A DNA stretch of 43,684 bases from Beroe ovata (lineage: Eukaryota > Ctenophora > Nuda > Beroida > Beroidae). Every line of letters begins with the position of its first letter. Positions within the stretch are counted from its first letter, which is position 1. This document shows positions 1 through 12,337 of this stretch, piece by piece. The stretch lies in contig CAMPET010000074.1 in assembly GCA_946803715.1 (NCBI GenBank), forward strand, positions 159,747 through 203,430, in the 5' to 3' direction. The notes beneath the pieces were generated by a model. The model was not told the origin of the DNA. It did not search any database and was given only the letters and a program-made list of their open reading frames with translations. Position numbers and translations under genes: made by a program.

Positions 1-14
1 CAATCAGAGCTACA

Positions 15-17
<3 letters not shown>

Positions 18-47
<30 letters not shown>
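18..47. repeat. (CA)n microsatellite abutting a RANBP2 splice donor
   Basis: Reads (GT)n on the minus strand immediately after the exon ending at 48 (AAGG followed by GTGTGTG), so the 5' splice site is itself the first GT units of the repeat. Confidence 0.85.
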
Positions 48-51
<4 letters not shown>

Positions 52-3000
52 GTTCAGAGGAATAGCAGTGAACTGTAGCTGAGAGGGAGATGCCATGTGA
101 GGAGGGAACTGTTTCCCAGCTGCTGCCCCAAACGCCGGTAGTCCGAATCCCGCAGGAGGAGTTGGAAAAGTGCCAGCCACTGCCGGGTAGCCTGGGACTG
201 TCCCAGTAGGGGGAACGTATACCGTGTTCGACTGCAGCGGGACTGAACCTGAGAAGAAGAGGAGGGGGTTCAGCGAGATTCCATCGAAATCCATGTTGTT
301 ACTATTAATTATGTCACCATGACAACGTGGATTCTAGCCTGACCAGTGGGGAAAGGGTAGGGTGGTAAGGCGGGAGGGTAGACAGCGTTACCAGGGTATG
401 AACCAGCCGCTGCAGGGTAGGTACCAGTCTGGTAAACTGTAGGGTGGTGAACAACTAGTGGTGACCCTGAACAGTAAACTATTTCAGTAACACAGTTACT
501 TATGAGGAAGAAAAACTGATAGTAACTTCCCCTCTAGAAATTCTCAAAGACAATTCTAACCTGGCGATTGTTGAGTTGGGAGGTCATTCCTCATCCAAAG
601 AGGGGTGGCAGTACGGTGAGTGACAGGTCCCTGACCTGGTGTCAGAATGCCACCCGGTGTCAAAACACCTGCCGGTTGTGTGGCTTGTTGTCGGGGACTG
701 TTCATCTGTGATACATCATTCCGCACTTGATTTACTTCGTCCTTAGCGAGCAGTGGTTTTAATCCAAACTCTTATATATATAGAGGGATGTAATACACAG
801 AAATTGGGGGTGTAAAATGGGTCTAAAAACTAAAACTATTACCTTCAATTTGAGAAGTTCATTCTTCAGGAACGAAACCTCGTCATTCTTCTCTTCCAAC
901 TGTTTCTGGAGGTTGATTGATAGGTTCTGGAGTTTTTCATTGATTTTATCCTCAGATTCTTCGTCTTTTGTTGGGGAGAACTCCAGGTGTTTTATCACAC
1001 CGCTGTCCTGGAATAAGATTGATGTATTTTGGGGTATAATTGGACAATGGACATGCTTTCAGGTTTTCCGATCGATGAAATAAAACCTTCAGATTCGTCA
1101 AATACATATTCAAGATACTGATCTATCTGTTCAAGTGAGAAATTCAATTCCAATCCATGCAAATTGCAACCCCACACATGTTGGAATGAACAATCACGGC
1201 CACATTAAGCTGATTGGTGGACATAACACTTCAAATCCCAACTCTCTCAATTTCTACAAGAATATTGCAAAGGAAAGCAAGGTCAGCACATGCTGCTCAC
1301 ATTGTGCAGTAAGGTTCTATTGACAGTTTCATATCTCTGAGCACTGGTTGCCCCAGTACCACGCTTGGTGACATAGCGCATAATGGGTGTTTCACCGCTT
1401 ATACAATGCTGCAACGGATTTACCGATAACGATTGCAAAGCTTCGCTTAGAACAATTGTTTTTCGCACTATATACGTATTTTATCTAAACTATGCCACGC
1501 ACCATCGCTTTAGAATCCAGTTCTTTGAATGGCGTATCTCCCACTGTTTCAAATCGTTTCAATACGGTGGGTGTGTCCGCCAGAACATCCCTTTTCGTGA
1601 CATACTTCATTCTGCCAGGCATGCTATCTTCTATGAGTGCTACCATGTCAAGCAGTTCCTGAGGGTCAGTCATCGCTGTTACACTGATAAAAAGTGTCAT
1701 GAACATAATGTTTCCGGGTGAGATCAACGAATTACATTTGGACAATTATTTGTCGTTTTTGGTGATAGATGATCACTAATTTTGGTCTCTACTATTGATA
1801 TCACGGTAAGTTCATTTCCATTCATTCCACATTCACTACTCGCATACCTGATTCTCTGTTGCCCGTTCCCTACACGCAATCAGTTGCAGCTCCGCATTCT
1901 CCCTGTGCTTTGCTCTACTCCTCGGTGTGTTAGAACACTCAGCAAGATGCAAGTATACCTAGCATAGCGAGCGTTACACGCACATTAGCAATTATATATG
2001 TGTGTGTGTGCGACTCTCGTGCGTGTGTGTACTATACATTGCACGGTGTATATTACAGTATTACACACGCACACAAGTGTTGTGGCGCTTGAAATAGCGC
2101 CGCGCCAATACATCACACTGCGCGACGCGCGCGCATTCACGCTAAAATTTGAGACAAATAGAGCGCGAAAAAAGGGCGTCTTCACAAGGTTGGATTGCGA
2201 AAACTAGCGATAGCCCTGCGCGCGCGGCATGGTAAGTCAAATTTGCGGAATTCTATGAATCCAGTAATCGGTACTCACCTGGGCAGCATTGAAAGCGGCT
2301 TGTGGTGTCTCTATTGACTGATAAGCATCAAGAGCCATAGTAAACTTCCCTTCGTTAACCAGCACACTGGCATGGGCTAGCGCACTCTCCTGCGCCAATT
2401 TAGCTAGCTCAGCAGCGTCGAGTGGCTCATCTGGAATGATATTCGTTACAAATTCATAACAATTCATTACACATTGTGATTAACAATTCATTGATGATGA
2501 CTGTTGCACTATTTTTGGCGTGTAACTCACAGGAGAATATACTGTTACTGTGTCGTTTGTGTGTCCGTGTCTGTATGGCCGCTATCAGGTCACGTGCTAC
2601 CATCCAATAGTGTGCACTTCGCTGCTGGAGTTTCTCGTATCGGGGCCCACCTTCATCTGCAGGGTTTAGGGGATGGGAATGGGGTGATGAGGACAGAAAC
2701 AGAGGTGAAATAGGGAACAGAATAGTGTCGTAATTACTAGAGGGATGGAAACTTGTTATCAAGAAGAGTGATTACAGGTGTATGATGGAATGAACCTTGT
2801 TGTGTGAGACCTTGTTCATTATCTGGCGGTGGAGTGGAATCTGCCGGTGATACAAGATGTCAGGAGTGAACAGGAGTGAACAGGAAATTCGTATGAGAAA
2901 AACTTATGCCCTATCAGACATCCAAATTTCATCCAGAAACTCCAATCAGAAGCTGAGTTACGGGCGTATACTTTCGGCCCACCCTGCATAAGGGGTATTT

Positions 3001-5442
3001 AAGGGGGTCTATAAGGGGGTCTATAAGGACCTAGGCGCTTATCCGAAGTTACGCGATTCGGGACCTATCGTTCCTATAAACGAATCACATCAGTCAGAAG
3101 AAATTGAGTACTGCTCCAATGTCTCTTCTTAAACACAAGGAAATATTATTTAGATGGATATAGTTGGATTTTTTTAACCTGCTCATATATTTGAGCTTTG
3201 AAGAAATTTCAAACGAATGCACTTTCGAAGCACAATTTTTTCACTGAATTGAGACTTTGAGTGTTTGCGTGTTCTGAACATGCTACAGCTAGTCTCAATG
3301 AAGACGGGGTTGTTAGAAGGATCTAGCCTAATCCTCTGCCCCAGAGTTGAACTAGCTGTATCGGACTTTGGCCGCCGCTAGTGCATGCACAGAGCTTGCT
3401 TTGATTTTCGAATCTTTGGTTTCCCTTTGCCTTCTTTCTCTTTCGTTTCCAATTTGGTTTTAGCTTTCATGTCTTTACTTTCATTTTAATCTTTGATTGC
3501 AGTTTTCATAACTTTAGTTTTCGTATCTTTAGTTTTCATAACATTGTTTCCTATGTAATTTTGAGCGCTGATTCCATTTTTCGAGGCCCCATTGCACTGT
3601 GACCACCACTTATGTGAGTTTTGTCAAATAAGGGGGGTCAGATAAGGGTCTCAGTTGCCTACAAGCTCAATTTTCATGCTTTGATCATTGTTTCTTACGT
3701 AATATTGAGCGCTGAATCCAATTTTTGAGGTCCTGGTGCTCAGTTCCAAATTCCAATCAGATAAGGAGTCGAAGAAGGGCCTCATGTGTTTACCTGATTA
3801 CGTTTCATACCGCTGTTGCCATTTCCTATGTTCCCTATGTTATTTTGAGGTCCCAATGCTCTGTGACATACACCTATATCAGATTTGCTTAATTTGTCGT
3901 CGATAATGGTCTTGGTCGTGTGCTTACTCAATTACAATCCCTAAAGCATAGTTTCAGATGTAGTTTTTGAGCGTTGATTCAGTTCATAGACATCTGAATG
4001 AAAACCACCCATGTCAGTTTGGTAAAATCGAGGCCCACAAAAGAGTCGTGGAACCCTTTCAACTCACTTTTCATCCATCGATCAATGTTTGGTACTATGG
4101 TCTGTGGCGGCGATACAGTGCTATACGCAGCAAAACATTCGAGATAAACTAGGATTCCGTGTGTTAGATAGGACTTTCTTCCCCTCTATAATTTCACACG
4201 ATAGTCGGAACTCTCAAATACACGATACAAATCACACTAAGTTTNTGAGTGTGTGTGTGTTCTGAACATGCTACAGCTAGTCTCAATGAAGACGGGGTTG
4301 TTAGAAGGATCTAGCCTAATCCTCTGCCCCAGAGTTGAACTAGCTGTATCGGACTTTGGCCGCCGCTAGTGCATGCACAGAGCTTGCTTTGATTTTCGAA
4401 TCTTTGGTTTCCCTTTGCCTTCTTTCTCTTTCGTTTCCAATTTGGTTTTAGCTTTCATGTCTTTACTTTCATTTTAATCTTTGATTGCAGTTTTCATAAC
4501 TTTAGTTTTCGTATCTTTAGTTTTCATAACATTGTTTCCTATGTAATTTTGAGCGCTGATTCCATTTTTCGAGGCCCCATTGCACTGTGACCACCACTTA
4601 TGTGAGTTTTGTCAAATAAGGGGGGTCAGATAAGGGTCTCAGTTGCCTACAAGCTCAATTTTCATGCTTTGATCATTGTTTCTTACGCAATATTGAGCGC
4701 TGAATCCAATTTTTGAGGTCCTGGTGCTCAGTTCCAAATTCCAATCAGATAAGGAGTCGAAGAAGGGCCTCATGTGTTTACCTGATTACGTTTCATACCG
4801 CTGTTGCCATTTCCTATGTTCCCTATGTTATTTTGAGGTCCCAATGCTCTGTGACATACACCTATATCAGATTTGCTTAATTTGTCGTCGATAATGGTCT
4901 TGGTCGTGTGCTTACTCAATTACAATCCCTAAAGCATAGTTTCAGATGTAGTTTTTGAGCGTTGATTCAGTTCATAGACATCTGAATGAAAACCACCCAT
5001 GTCAGTTTGGTAAAATCGAGGCCCACAAAAGAGTCGTGGAACCCTTTCAACTCACTTTTCATCCATCGATCAATGTTTGGTACTATGGTCTGTGGCGGCG
5101 ATACAGTGCTATACGCAGCAAAACATTCGAGATAAACTAGGATTCCGTGTGTTAGATAGGACTTTCTTCCCCTCTATAATTTCACACGATAGTCGGAACT
5201 CTCAAATACACGATACAAATCACACTAAGTTTCCCTAGTCCACGCACAACATTTGTGTGTGTGTGAGAGTGTGTGTGTGTACTGTGTGTACTGTGTGTAC
5301 TGTGTGTGTGTGTGTGTGTGACGAGATGAAACAGAATGTATACCGAACAATAGAGCTGCGCGGTGAGAGAAGTACTTGGCAAGAGTAACCACTTCCTTGG
5401 GTCCGAGCCCATGACCAGAGAGAGCTCTGAGCGCCCACATTN

Positions 5443-5485
<43 letters not shown>

Positions 5486-8085
5486 CGAGATGAAACAGAA
5501 TGTATACCGAACAATAGAGCTGCGCGGTGAGAGAAGTACTTGGCAAGAGTAACCACTTCCTTGGGTCCGAGCCCATGACCAGAGAGAGCTCTGAGCGCCC
5601 ACATTCCCTTCTTTAGCAGTGCAGTATCGATATGGCAGGTGGCGGGGGATACTATCTTAGTGTGATAACAGATCTCATCCCACAGTTGTGAGATGGTTGG
5701 TGTGAGCAATCGTGGGAACTGCGAGAGAATACGTATTGAACAATCATCGGAACATCACACAGATAATTGAAATACCTCGGATGTAATAAATGGAAACTCG
5801 CCCATACAAATCTGCCTCAGATCTCTACCTTCATGAGTAGGTGCAGGAGGGAACACACATCATCCTGGCACAAATCCAGGGTGTGAGTGAGGGTGAGGGA
5901 GTTAGGGTGTGGCCTCATCTTGGGCATGACCACACCCACCACCTCTTCCACTGGGATTGGTTCCCCAATATCATAGCTCTCCTTCAACACAGAGCTCAGG
6001 ATGGGCAGTTCTCGAGGCCGCAGTTTGATGTAGTGAAGGAGGGACGACTCGAGATCGCATACTGTGGGAACCTGACGGAATTCGAAACTCAAATCTCGGC
6101 TTGTTTAATGTTCAATGTTCAATGCCAAATCTATCATCTCTTGGCATCTAAATAGTTGTCATCTTAATACTTGCATCTAAATAGTTGTCATACCTTGACA
6201 TTCCTGATGAGGTTGTTGGCAGAGAAGGAAGTGGATTTGGAAGCGAGTTGCTGGAGTACAGATGTCTGAGCCTGACTAGAACAGTGACGACTGATGATAG
6301 ACGATATCTCGATCGCAGGCAGGGAGACCTTAGTCCTGGAGAATCTGCATCCAGCTGACAGATGTCTGGGGGAATGAGACAATGAGACATGGAAACGAAG
6401 AAACGGTGCGAAAAAACGACGCGAAAATATTATTTCAAAGAGGGTGCAACAGTCTGCACCTTAATTCCGAACCTGTACAGAGAAATCTCTGCCATGGAAT
6501 GCGGCACATCGAGGAGCGGCGCTGACAGTGCCAGGATTTCACATGCCACGACCATGCCCTCCTCGGCATTCTCCAGCAGATGAGGCACCCACAGCCACAA
6601 ACTCGTGCCACTCTCGCGAACGATAGCCGCCCACTTGCCATTCTCCCTCAGATTCAGGTTCTCGGATAGCGAGTGTAGTGCCGAGTCGTAGTTTACCCAG
6701 GCGGCTTTGATATCGATTTGGGAATCAGGGGTGGCTTCTGTTAGTTTACACATGATCCAGTGACATGTGTGAAGGATTCGCTCAGCCATGTGAAGTTCCA
6801 TCTTGTTAGTTGACAGATGCCTGACAACGGAATTCGAGTCAAATTCGGGAGAAAAGCGGGCCCAAAACTCACTCATTTCTGAGAATCAATCAGTGAAAGT
6901 GTCTCGGACCACACCTGGAGAAAACACTGAACGCAAGTTGCATGAGTTCCAACTCTCGGTATAGGAGTGGGTTTAGTTTGCAGGTAAAGTAGAGGGAATC
7001 ATCACTTTCCCGTGCGGCTAACAGTTCGATAAGCGCACGGTTACACTCTACATTTAGAGAGTTGGATTGGAGTTGTGTCAGTAGGTACTGTTCTAACTCA
7101 ACTGTCCGACCTGATGTTACGGCGGTGTTAAGTGGGTCAGCGTATCTCGCTCATAATGGTTATCATAGTCGGACGCGGTTATACGACTAGATGTTGGAAT
7201 ATTGGTCTGCGTCCGTTAACTTTCTGCCTATGCCGATCAAAGAACAACTCATGTCATAGTTTACGTGACAATTCACTTGGAATTTCAAGGGTCAATTCAA
7301 TTGGAATTTCAAGGGTCAATTCACTTGACAATTCATACGACAACTCACCTGATTCCTGAAGCACGTGACATTTCAGACGGTGTGTTGTCGTACTGTGTGG
7401 TATTTCCTTCTCCATTTTCTCCAGCCACGCTTTTTTTCTGAAGAGCTGCTCAGTCCCGCCACTCTTACAGTACATGTTACTCACGCTCTCCTTGGCTTCT
7501 GTGTCCCTCTCATTGAGCTCTGTGCATCTGCGTGATAGGGAAGTGTGTGTGTGTGTCTTTGTGGACTGTGTGTGTGTATGCGTGTCGACTGTGTGTGTTT
7601 GTGTGAGTATGTGTACTGTGTGTGTTAGTGTCTGTATGTACATGAGTTGACACTGCTGACAAATTTATACTAAGTTCATGCCAGATATTGTCAAACCTGC
7701 GATAAGCTTTCAGAGCTTCTTTCACTACTCCCATCTTTTCATGAAGTAGCCCTACCATCTTGTAGCCTTTAGGGTCCTTGGGACATGTCTTGGTGTACTG
7801 ATTCGCATATTTCATTGCTTCTTTATACTCCTCTATCTCAGTGTAGAGTGAAGCGCACTTCAGAAACATCGCCTTTTTCTGTAGGTGGAAAATCAAGGAT
7901 AATCAACAAAATGAAACCAACTATGGGACAACTCTTTATTATTATAGACAACACAATACGACCGATCGTTCCCAGTTCGTTGCTGAAAACATGGTAGCAT
8001 GAAAACTTACGTCGCACGTGGGAGCAGAAGAGGACGCAGCAATCTTGTCAACATCACTCTTCTTCAGTCTTGTTCCCTTCTTCAT
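48..8085 (-). CDS. RANBP2: RANBP2/Nup358, N-terminal part (spliced, 3' end beyond left edge)
   Basis: Large nucleoporin of the cytoplasmic filaments of the nuclear pore, acting in Ran-dependent transport and SUMO E3 activity. Only the N-terminal TPR/alpha-helical half and the start of the linker are in the window; Ran-binding domains would lie to the left. Exons with consistent phases: 8085-8011, 7878-7697, 7527-7349, 7110-6915, about 6871-6473, 6365-6194, 6071-5829, 5718-5508, 2656-2531, 2430-2279, then (after an unresolved stretch) one ending at 1106, 1007-843, 741-561, 478-344 and 248-48. The start (MKKGTRLKKSDVDK) parallels the vertebrate N-terminus, followed by a TPR unit (KYANQYTKTCPKDPKGYKM) and the QQRSAHYW segment aligning with human GRSVHYW. 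The last exons encode a coiled coil (about 843-1007) and a Pro/Tyr/Gly-rich linker. Intron 8 is 2.85 kb and contains two assembly duplications. Family recognised by remembered similarity; exon edges inferred from splice consensus and reading phase. Confidence 0.85.
1283..1745 (-). other. Two small ORFs with a shared motif inside a RANBP2 intron
   Basis: Within the stretch between RANBP2 exons ending at 2279 and 1106 there are two open stretches (1745-1485 and 1468-1283). Both contain a (M)(K/R)YVTKR...R(F/Y)ETV pattern: RMKYVTKRDVLADTP with KRFETV, and IMRYVTKRGTGATS with QRYETV. A possible donor (GTGAGC) follows the second. They may be extra RANBP2 exons, a nested gene or the remnant of a mobile element. 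I do not recognise the motif. Confidence 0.3.
3258..4244. repeat. 987-bp segment, first copy (assembly duplicate in RANBP2 intron 8)
   Basis: Repeated almost exactly at 4246-5232 (offset 988), the two copies separated by a single N at 4245. Apart from a few bases at the 5' edge, the difference I saw is t/c at 3698 versus 4686. Probably two haplotype or overlapping contig copies. The segment is itself made of degenerate repeats of about 130 bp with the core TTGAGCGCTGA. Confidence 0.9.
4245..4245. other. Single-N assembly join
   Basis: One ambiguous base at the boundary of two near-identical 987-bp copies. Confidence 0.9.
4246..5232. repeat. 987-bp segment, second copy
   Basis: Second copy of 3258-4244. 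It contains no plausible gene; the identical 61-codon ORF in both copies is chance. Confidence 0.9.
5253..5320. repeat. (GT)n microsatellite with TGTGTAC units, RANBP2 intron 8
   Basis: Interrupted GT repeat with three ACTGTGTGT units. The clean (GT)n at 5446-5484 after the N is its counterpart beside the second copy of the exon. Confidence 0.85.
5321..5441. repeat. 121-bp partial duplicate of RANBP2 exon 8 end
   Basis: Identical to 5485-5605 (offset 164). The part 5344-5441 repeats the 3' portion of RANBP2 exon 8 and its donor, but is cut at a single N (5442) and cannot be a complete exon. It is flanked by GT microsatellites on both sides, a typical place for an assembly join to slip. Confidence 0.88.
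5442..5442. other. Single-N assembly join
   Basis: One ambiguous base between the duplicated 121-bp block and a GT microsatellite. Confidence 0.9.
7262..7345. repeat. Short tandem repeat in RANBP2 intron 3
   Basis: About 25-bp units of the type GGAATTTCAAGGGTCAATTC, followed by diverging CAATTCA-type units running to the donor of the exon ending at 7349. Confidence 0.75.
7541..7640. repeat. Interrupted (GT)n microsatellite, RANBP2 intron 2
   Basis: GT-rich repeat with ACTGTGTGTG units lying just upstream (minus strand) of the acceptor of the exon starting at 7527. On the transcript it reads CA-rich. Confidence 0.8.
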
Positions 8086-8705
8086 TCTACAGAATGTATG
8101 AGAGTTGAGCACTGAGCATGAGAGGGGAAGCGTCTAAAAGCGGTCCAGATATCTCTTAAGTACATAAGACATTCAGTTTGAAGTCACTGCCTTGAATAAA
8201 ACAGGTAAGAAGTAGTGCAACGGTATAAAATGCCCAGATTTCAATCAATAACGCAGCTTATAACTTTCTCTCTTTATTCTGACTTTCTAATATCTTATAT
8301 AGTCGGAAAAATATGAAAAAAGCAATTCATCGATACCCATATCTTTGATTCAATATCATGATAAGTTAGCTTGAAAGTACCCACAAACTGGAATAGATAG
8401 TCAGCTGTTCATCAATACGTCCCGTATCGTCATTAACCGATGATACTTGATAAGTAAAAACAAAGCAAAGAATAATGAACGCCACTTTCATACGAGCAGA
8501 AATCTTAACAATCTGAAATTCTGAAAAAACATTAATTATCATCAATAATGAATCATTATCTTATGTTAATAACCACACTTTTAGAGCGGTACAAATTGTG
8601 CCTCAAATCTATCAAAGTTGGGCCAACGCTACCCACTGTTAAGCTCAGTTGCATTGATCATGTGATAATATGCTAGCTACCGTATAACAAAACTTTGTTC
8701 AATGC
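8086..8705. other. Intergenic: RANBP2 5' flank and zinc-finger 3' flank
   Basis: 620 bp without a supported gene. The acceptor-like TACATTCTGTAG ends one nt before the RANBP2 ATG. The rest is AT-rich and must hold the zinc-finger 3'UTR and the RANBP2 promoter or upstream exon. Confidence 0.6.
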
Positions 8706-11700
8706 TCAGTCTTTATCCAGATTTCCCACTAAGGATATATCGAGAATATCAGGATTTATATCGCACAAGTTATCATTAGAACCCTCGTCTTTACCCTCTG
8801 TTACATTCATAACTTCACCCGTGTCAGCAAAGACAGCCGAAATACTGCTACTTTCCAGTATGCTAGGGCCCTGTCCCACTACTGACTTCCCCCTGGATGC
8901 ACGATCAAATGGACTCTGCGGAAACTCATCTTGAAGAGCAAGTTCAGTGATTTTACGTGCAGCCACAGGGTCCATATGATGCCTGGTAATGTAATGTCTC
9001 CTCAGGTCTCTCCGCCGTGAGTACTTCGAATTACACATCGTACAATGATTTATAGTTGCCTTGAAGTGCTTACCTTGGACATGCTCTTCTAAATGATCAA
9101 TCCGAGAACACTGGTAATCACAGAGCGTGCAACTCAATTTAACTGCTGGTCGCGTGCCTGAGCTTCCCTTCTGCCCTTTGCCAACATCGACTACACTCGG
9201 TCCAGAGTGCTCTGCAGTGACATTTGAGGAAGTTGGAACTTCTATTGGAACCACTGGTATCATATCATCACTTGGAATAACTATGGGGGCGATTGGCGTA
9301 CTATCACCATTTGCAACTGTATGATGGAGCGGTGCAATCGGTTTTGGTGGACGGCCACGTGGGCGGCTCGGTTTTCGGCGCTGGGCATGTCTCCCTCGTT
9401 TTCGGGGGTTAACTTTGTGAACATTTGCTACATGCTTGTCAAGCGAAGAATGACATTTAAAAAGCAAGTGACAAGCCCTACACTGTTTCAAATGCTTCTT
9501 CGCGTGTTTCTCTTGGAAGTGGAAGTTGAATATACTGTTAGATTTGAACACCCGCAGACACAAAGTACACATGATTTCTGATGTATACTCAATATGCCTC
9601 GCCAATGTGCTTATCATGACCCTGACATCAGAGCAGTGATCCGATGTCATCCAATCTACCTGGTGGAGCAGTATTCGATCAGCTGCTGCTTTCACCAACT
9701 CTTCAGCAGGATGCTCCTTGAAATGATCATGATCGTTGCTATCGATAGTCTGAGTACATATGGGGCATAAGATGTATGTTGCCTCATTTTGTGATGTTGT
9801 GCTTTGAATTTCCTTTTGACCGGCCATTGAAGTATCCCCTGGCACTAAACGTCTAACAGAATGAGTAGTTCTTTTATTAGTAGTTCCATTGGAACATCCA
9901 TCAGTATAACCTAATCCTCCCAACATGTGACCATTAATGACATGCTTTTCAAGAGATTCCCTGTCTTTGAATGTTGAATTGCAAAACGCACATAGGAAAA
10001 TATCTTCATCTGAAAGGTAGTGATCTTCAATGATATGTCTTTCAGCTTCTTTATCATTGTTGATTTCTTCATCACAATATTTGCAACATATTTTCGAAGT
10101 CTCTTTTGATTCAATATGAAACTTGTAGTCACACACCAAGGTATAATAGTCATGTAAAGTGCTGTCAAGGCCCAATCTATGCCTGATAATGAGATGTTTG
10201 TGCAGACCTTTCAATGTGAAATACTTTGTGCCACAGAACCGACAAAATTGTGGAGACACATTGTTATGATGATATGTTTTGATATGTTTGCTAAGTCCAA
10301 CCTTAGAATGCTCAGCGATGCCACAATAAATGCAGGACCAGAAAATTCTCTTGGTCTCGTTTGAGACTTCATTTGAATCCCCAATATTATGGAACATGTA
10401 ATAGTGTTCCCTCACAGTGCCAGCCCCAACAAATGTATCCTTACATAGGCAACAAGTTATAGGACAATCTGTTTCGGATTTAGAACATAGGGGGATATAA
10501 CGCATGTGTTCAAGGACTGTTGAGTTAGAATTGAAAGTTTTGGCACAAAAGGGACACTTGAACTTATCAAGGAAAATAATTGAGCGATGATTTTGCATTG
10601 CATGATCCTTAGTTTTAGAGGATAGCACTAACTTGTTACACCACAGGCACAAATCATAGATGGATGGTTTTGATGGGCTGCTTGGCTGCTGGGTGCGCTG
10701 ACTCTTCAATATTTCTTCCATAGCTTTCACATTGGGTGATGTATAGTTGGAATTAGATTCTGCAAGAATACCTACCTCCATAGTCCCAACAGTTGTATCA
10801 TGTGGAAATTCAACATTGTAGGTCTCTAATATTTTAGCTTTTGAATGGTCCATGAAATCAGCACTGTCCTTTCTAGCAGAACCTCCATTTTCAACAATCA
10901 ATTTTTGCTTAGTAATATCAGAAGTTTCAGAAGCCACCACATCTGGAGGTACTATTTCAGCAACTATTAATTCAGGTTCAGAAGTTAATACTTCTGGGAT
11001 GACCAATGATGGAGGACTTGATTCACCACTCTTAGCATTATCTGAAATAGAGGAAGATACTGTCATTATGGTCAATTGAAAGTCACATATAATCCATAGT
11101 GGACATCAAGTGTCTAAATTACACTTATTATTATCATATTTATAATTCATACTTGAGATAGACTTGCAATATAATTAGTAATAATCATATTATATCAAAC
11201 CTTGAGGCTGGAGTGCTGCAAGTATCTGATTTAGAGCCTCAACAGCTGCTTTGGTTTCTTCATCACATTGGGAGAGCTCATTCAACAGATTTTGTAGAAG
11301 TTCCAGTCTTGTCTGCGTGACACCATCAGGAGACACAACCTGTCAAAAGAAGTTCATATCCATTTAACCAGTATTTTCATAAGAGTTGATTTTGTTGACA
11401 CATTCATAGAAGTAAATTCAGTAAAGTAATAAGAAGACAGTCTTACAAAGTGGGATATGATGATAGTTATTGCTGTAGTGATAGGTGCAGGTTGATTCTC
11501 ATCAATTCCATGCTTTCCTGGGGACTCCTCATCTACTGCCATGGGTGCAACACATTCTTTTTCAGAACTTGATCTATCATTTTTAGGATTAGGCGATTCT
11601 TCCTCAGTTACAAGACTTTCTTCACTCATCTGGCAAGGTGAGGCAATATGATCATAATTAATAAAACAGTTTATGTGATACACCCATGGTCTTTAAGCTC

Positions 11701-11797
11701 AATGTCTCATAACACTGGATTACCTAGATCAACATTAAAGTGTACTTACTTTTTCATTGATAGGACCTTTCTGAAGGTCTGGATCACTTTCATCCAT
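8706..11797 (-). CDS. C2H2 zinc-finger protein with AT-hook (spliced)
   Basis: The main exon (11059 or 11041 down to 8706) encodes an acidic Ser/Pro-rich N-terminus, then about ten C2H2-like fingers, a basic linker with a classic AT-hook core (RPRGRPPKP), and two more fingers near the C-terminus (CTLCDYQCSRIDHLEEH and CTMCNSKYSRRRDLRRH). Upstream exons joining in frame are 11797-11750 (MDESDPDLQKGPINEK), 11629-11447 and 11339-11201; the last encodes a Leu-rich helical stretch (LLQNLLNELSQ) and leaves phase 1, matching both candidate acceptors of the big exon. The model predicts roughly 900 residues. It is a probable nuclear DNA-binding regulator. Finger spacing is irregular, unlike KRAB-type tandem arrays; I cannot name an orthologue. 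The alternative is two genes, because exon 3 can also read through its weak GTTTGA donor to an in-frame TAA. It is divergent from the plus-strand TLDc gene. Confidence 0.75.
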
Positions 11798-12337
11798 CTG
11801 AATCTAAGTCAAAACACTAAATGAAAAACCATGAAAGTCTGGCATTATGTACTTGCCATATTGAAACACCAAAATAATATGCTTTTCATCATTTTTTATC
11901 ATAAATTTCATCATAAATTTTCATCATAAATGTTTGAAAACAATGTGCTTTGGACAAGACAAACATGATTCATGGGACAGCAGTTGTAAGGAGCATTTGA
12001 TAACTGAATGGGGGGCTTTCTGGGCTCATTAATATGGATACAAACCTATGTGATATTCAGTTTACAAACTGATTGATTCAATTTAGCTAACGGGAAAATT
12101 AAGAGCTCCTATTTTTCTGTTTTAATTTATTTTGAGAGTTTCGTTGCGCGCGCAAATTATCCTCGCTGGGACTTTAGCTGTGGCGCCTGACTTGCTTCAC
12201 GGCTTCTGTTGTTTGGCGACTCTGGCGATGCCTCATCTGATGATAAGTTCGAGCGCCTCGCGCATATAACAAAATTTTTGAAATTGATTTCAGAGTTCTG
12301 ACTCATGACTTGCCGGATGTGAGATGTCATTTCCTTC

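Noticed and set aside
3967-5140. Two identical 61-codon ORFs as duplicated genes
   Set aside because: They lie in the two copies of the 987-bp duplicated intronic block, show no domain and have no splice or start context.
5182-5709. Long His-Thr repeat protein
   Set aside because: It is a read-through of (CA)n microsatellites and an N next to RANBP2 exon 8; only 5718-5508 is coding.
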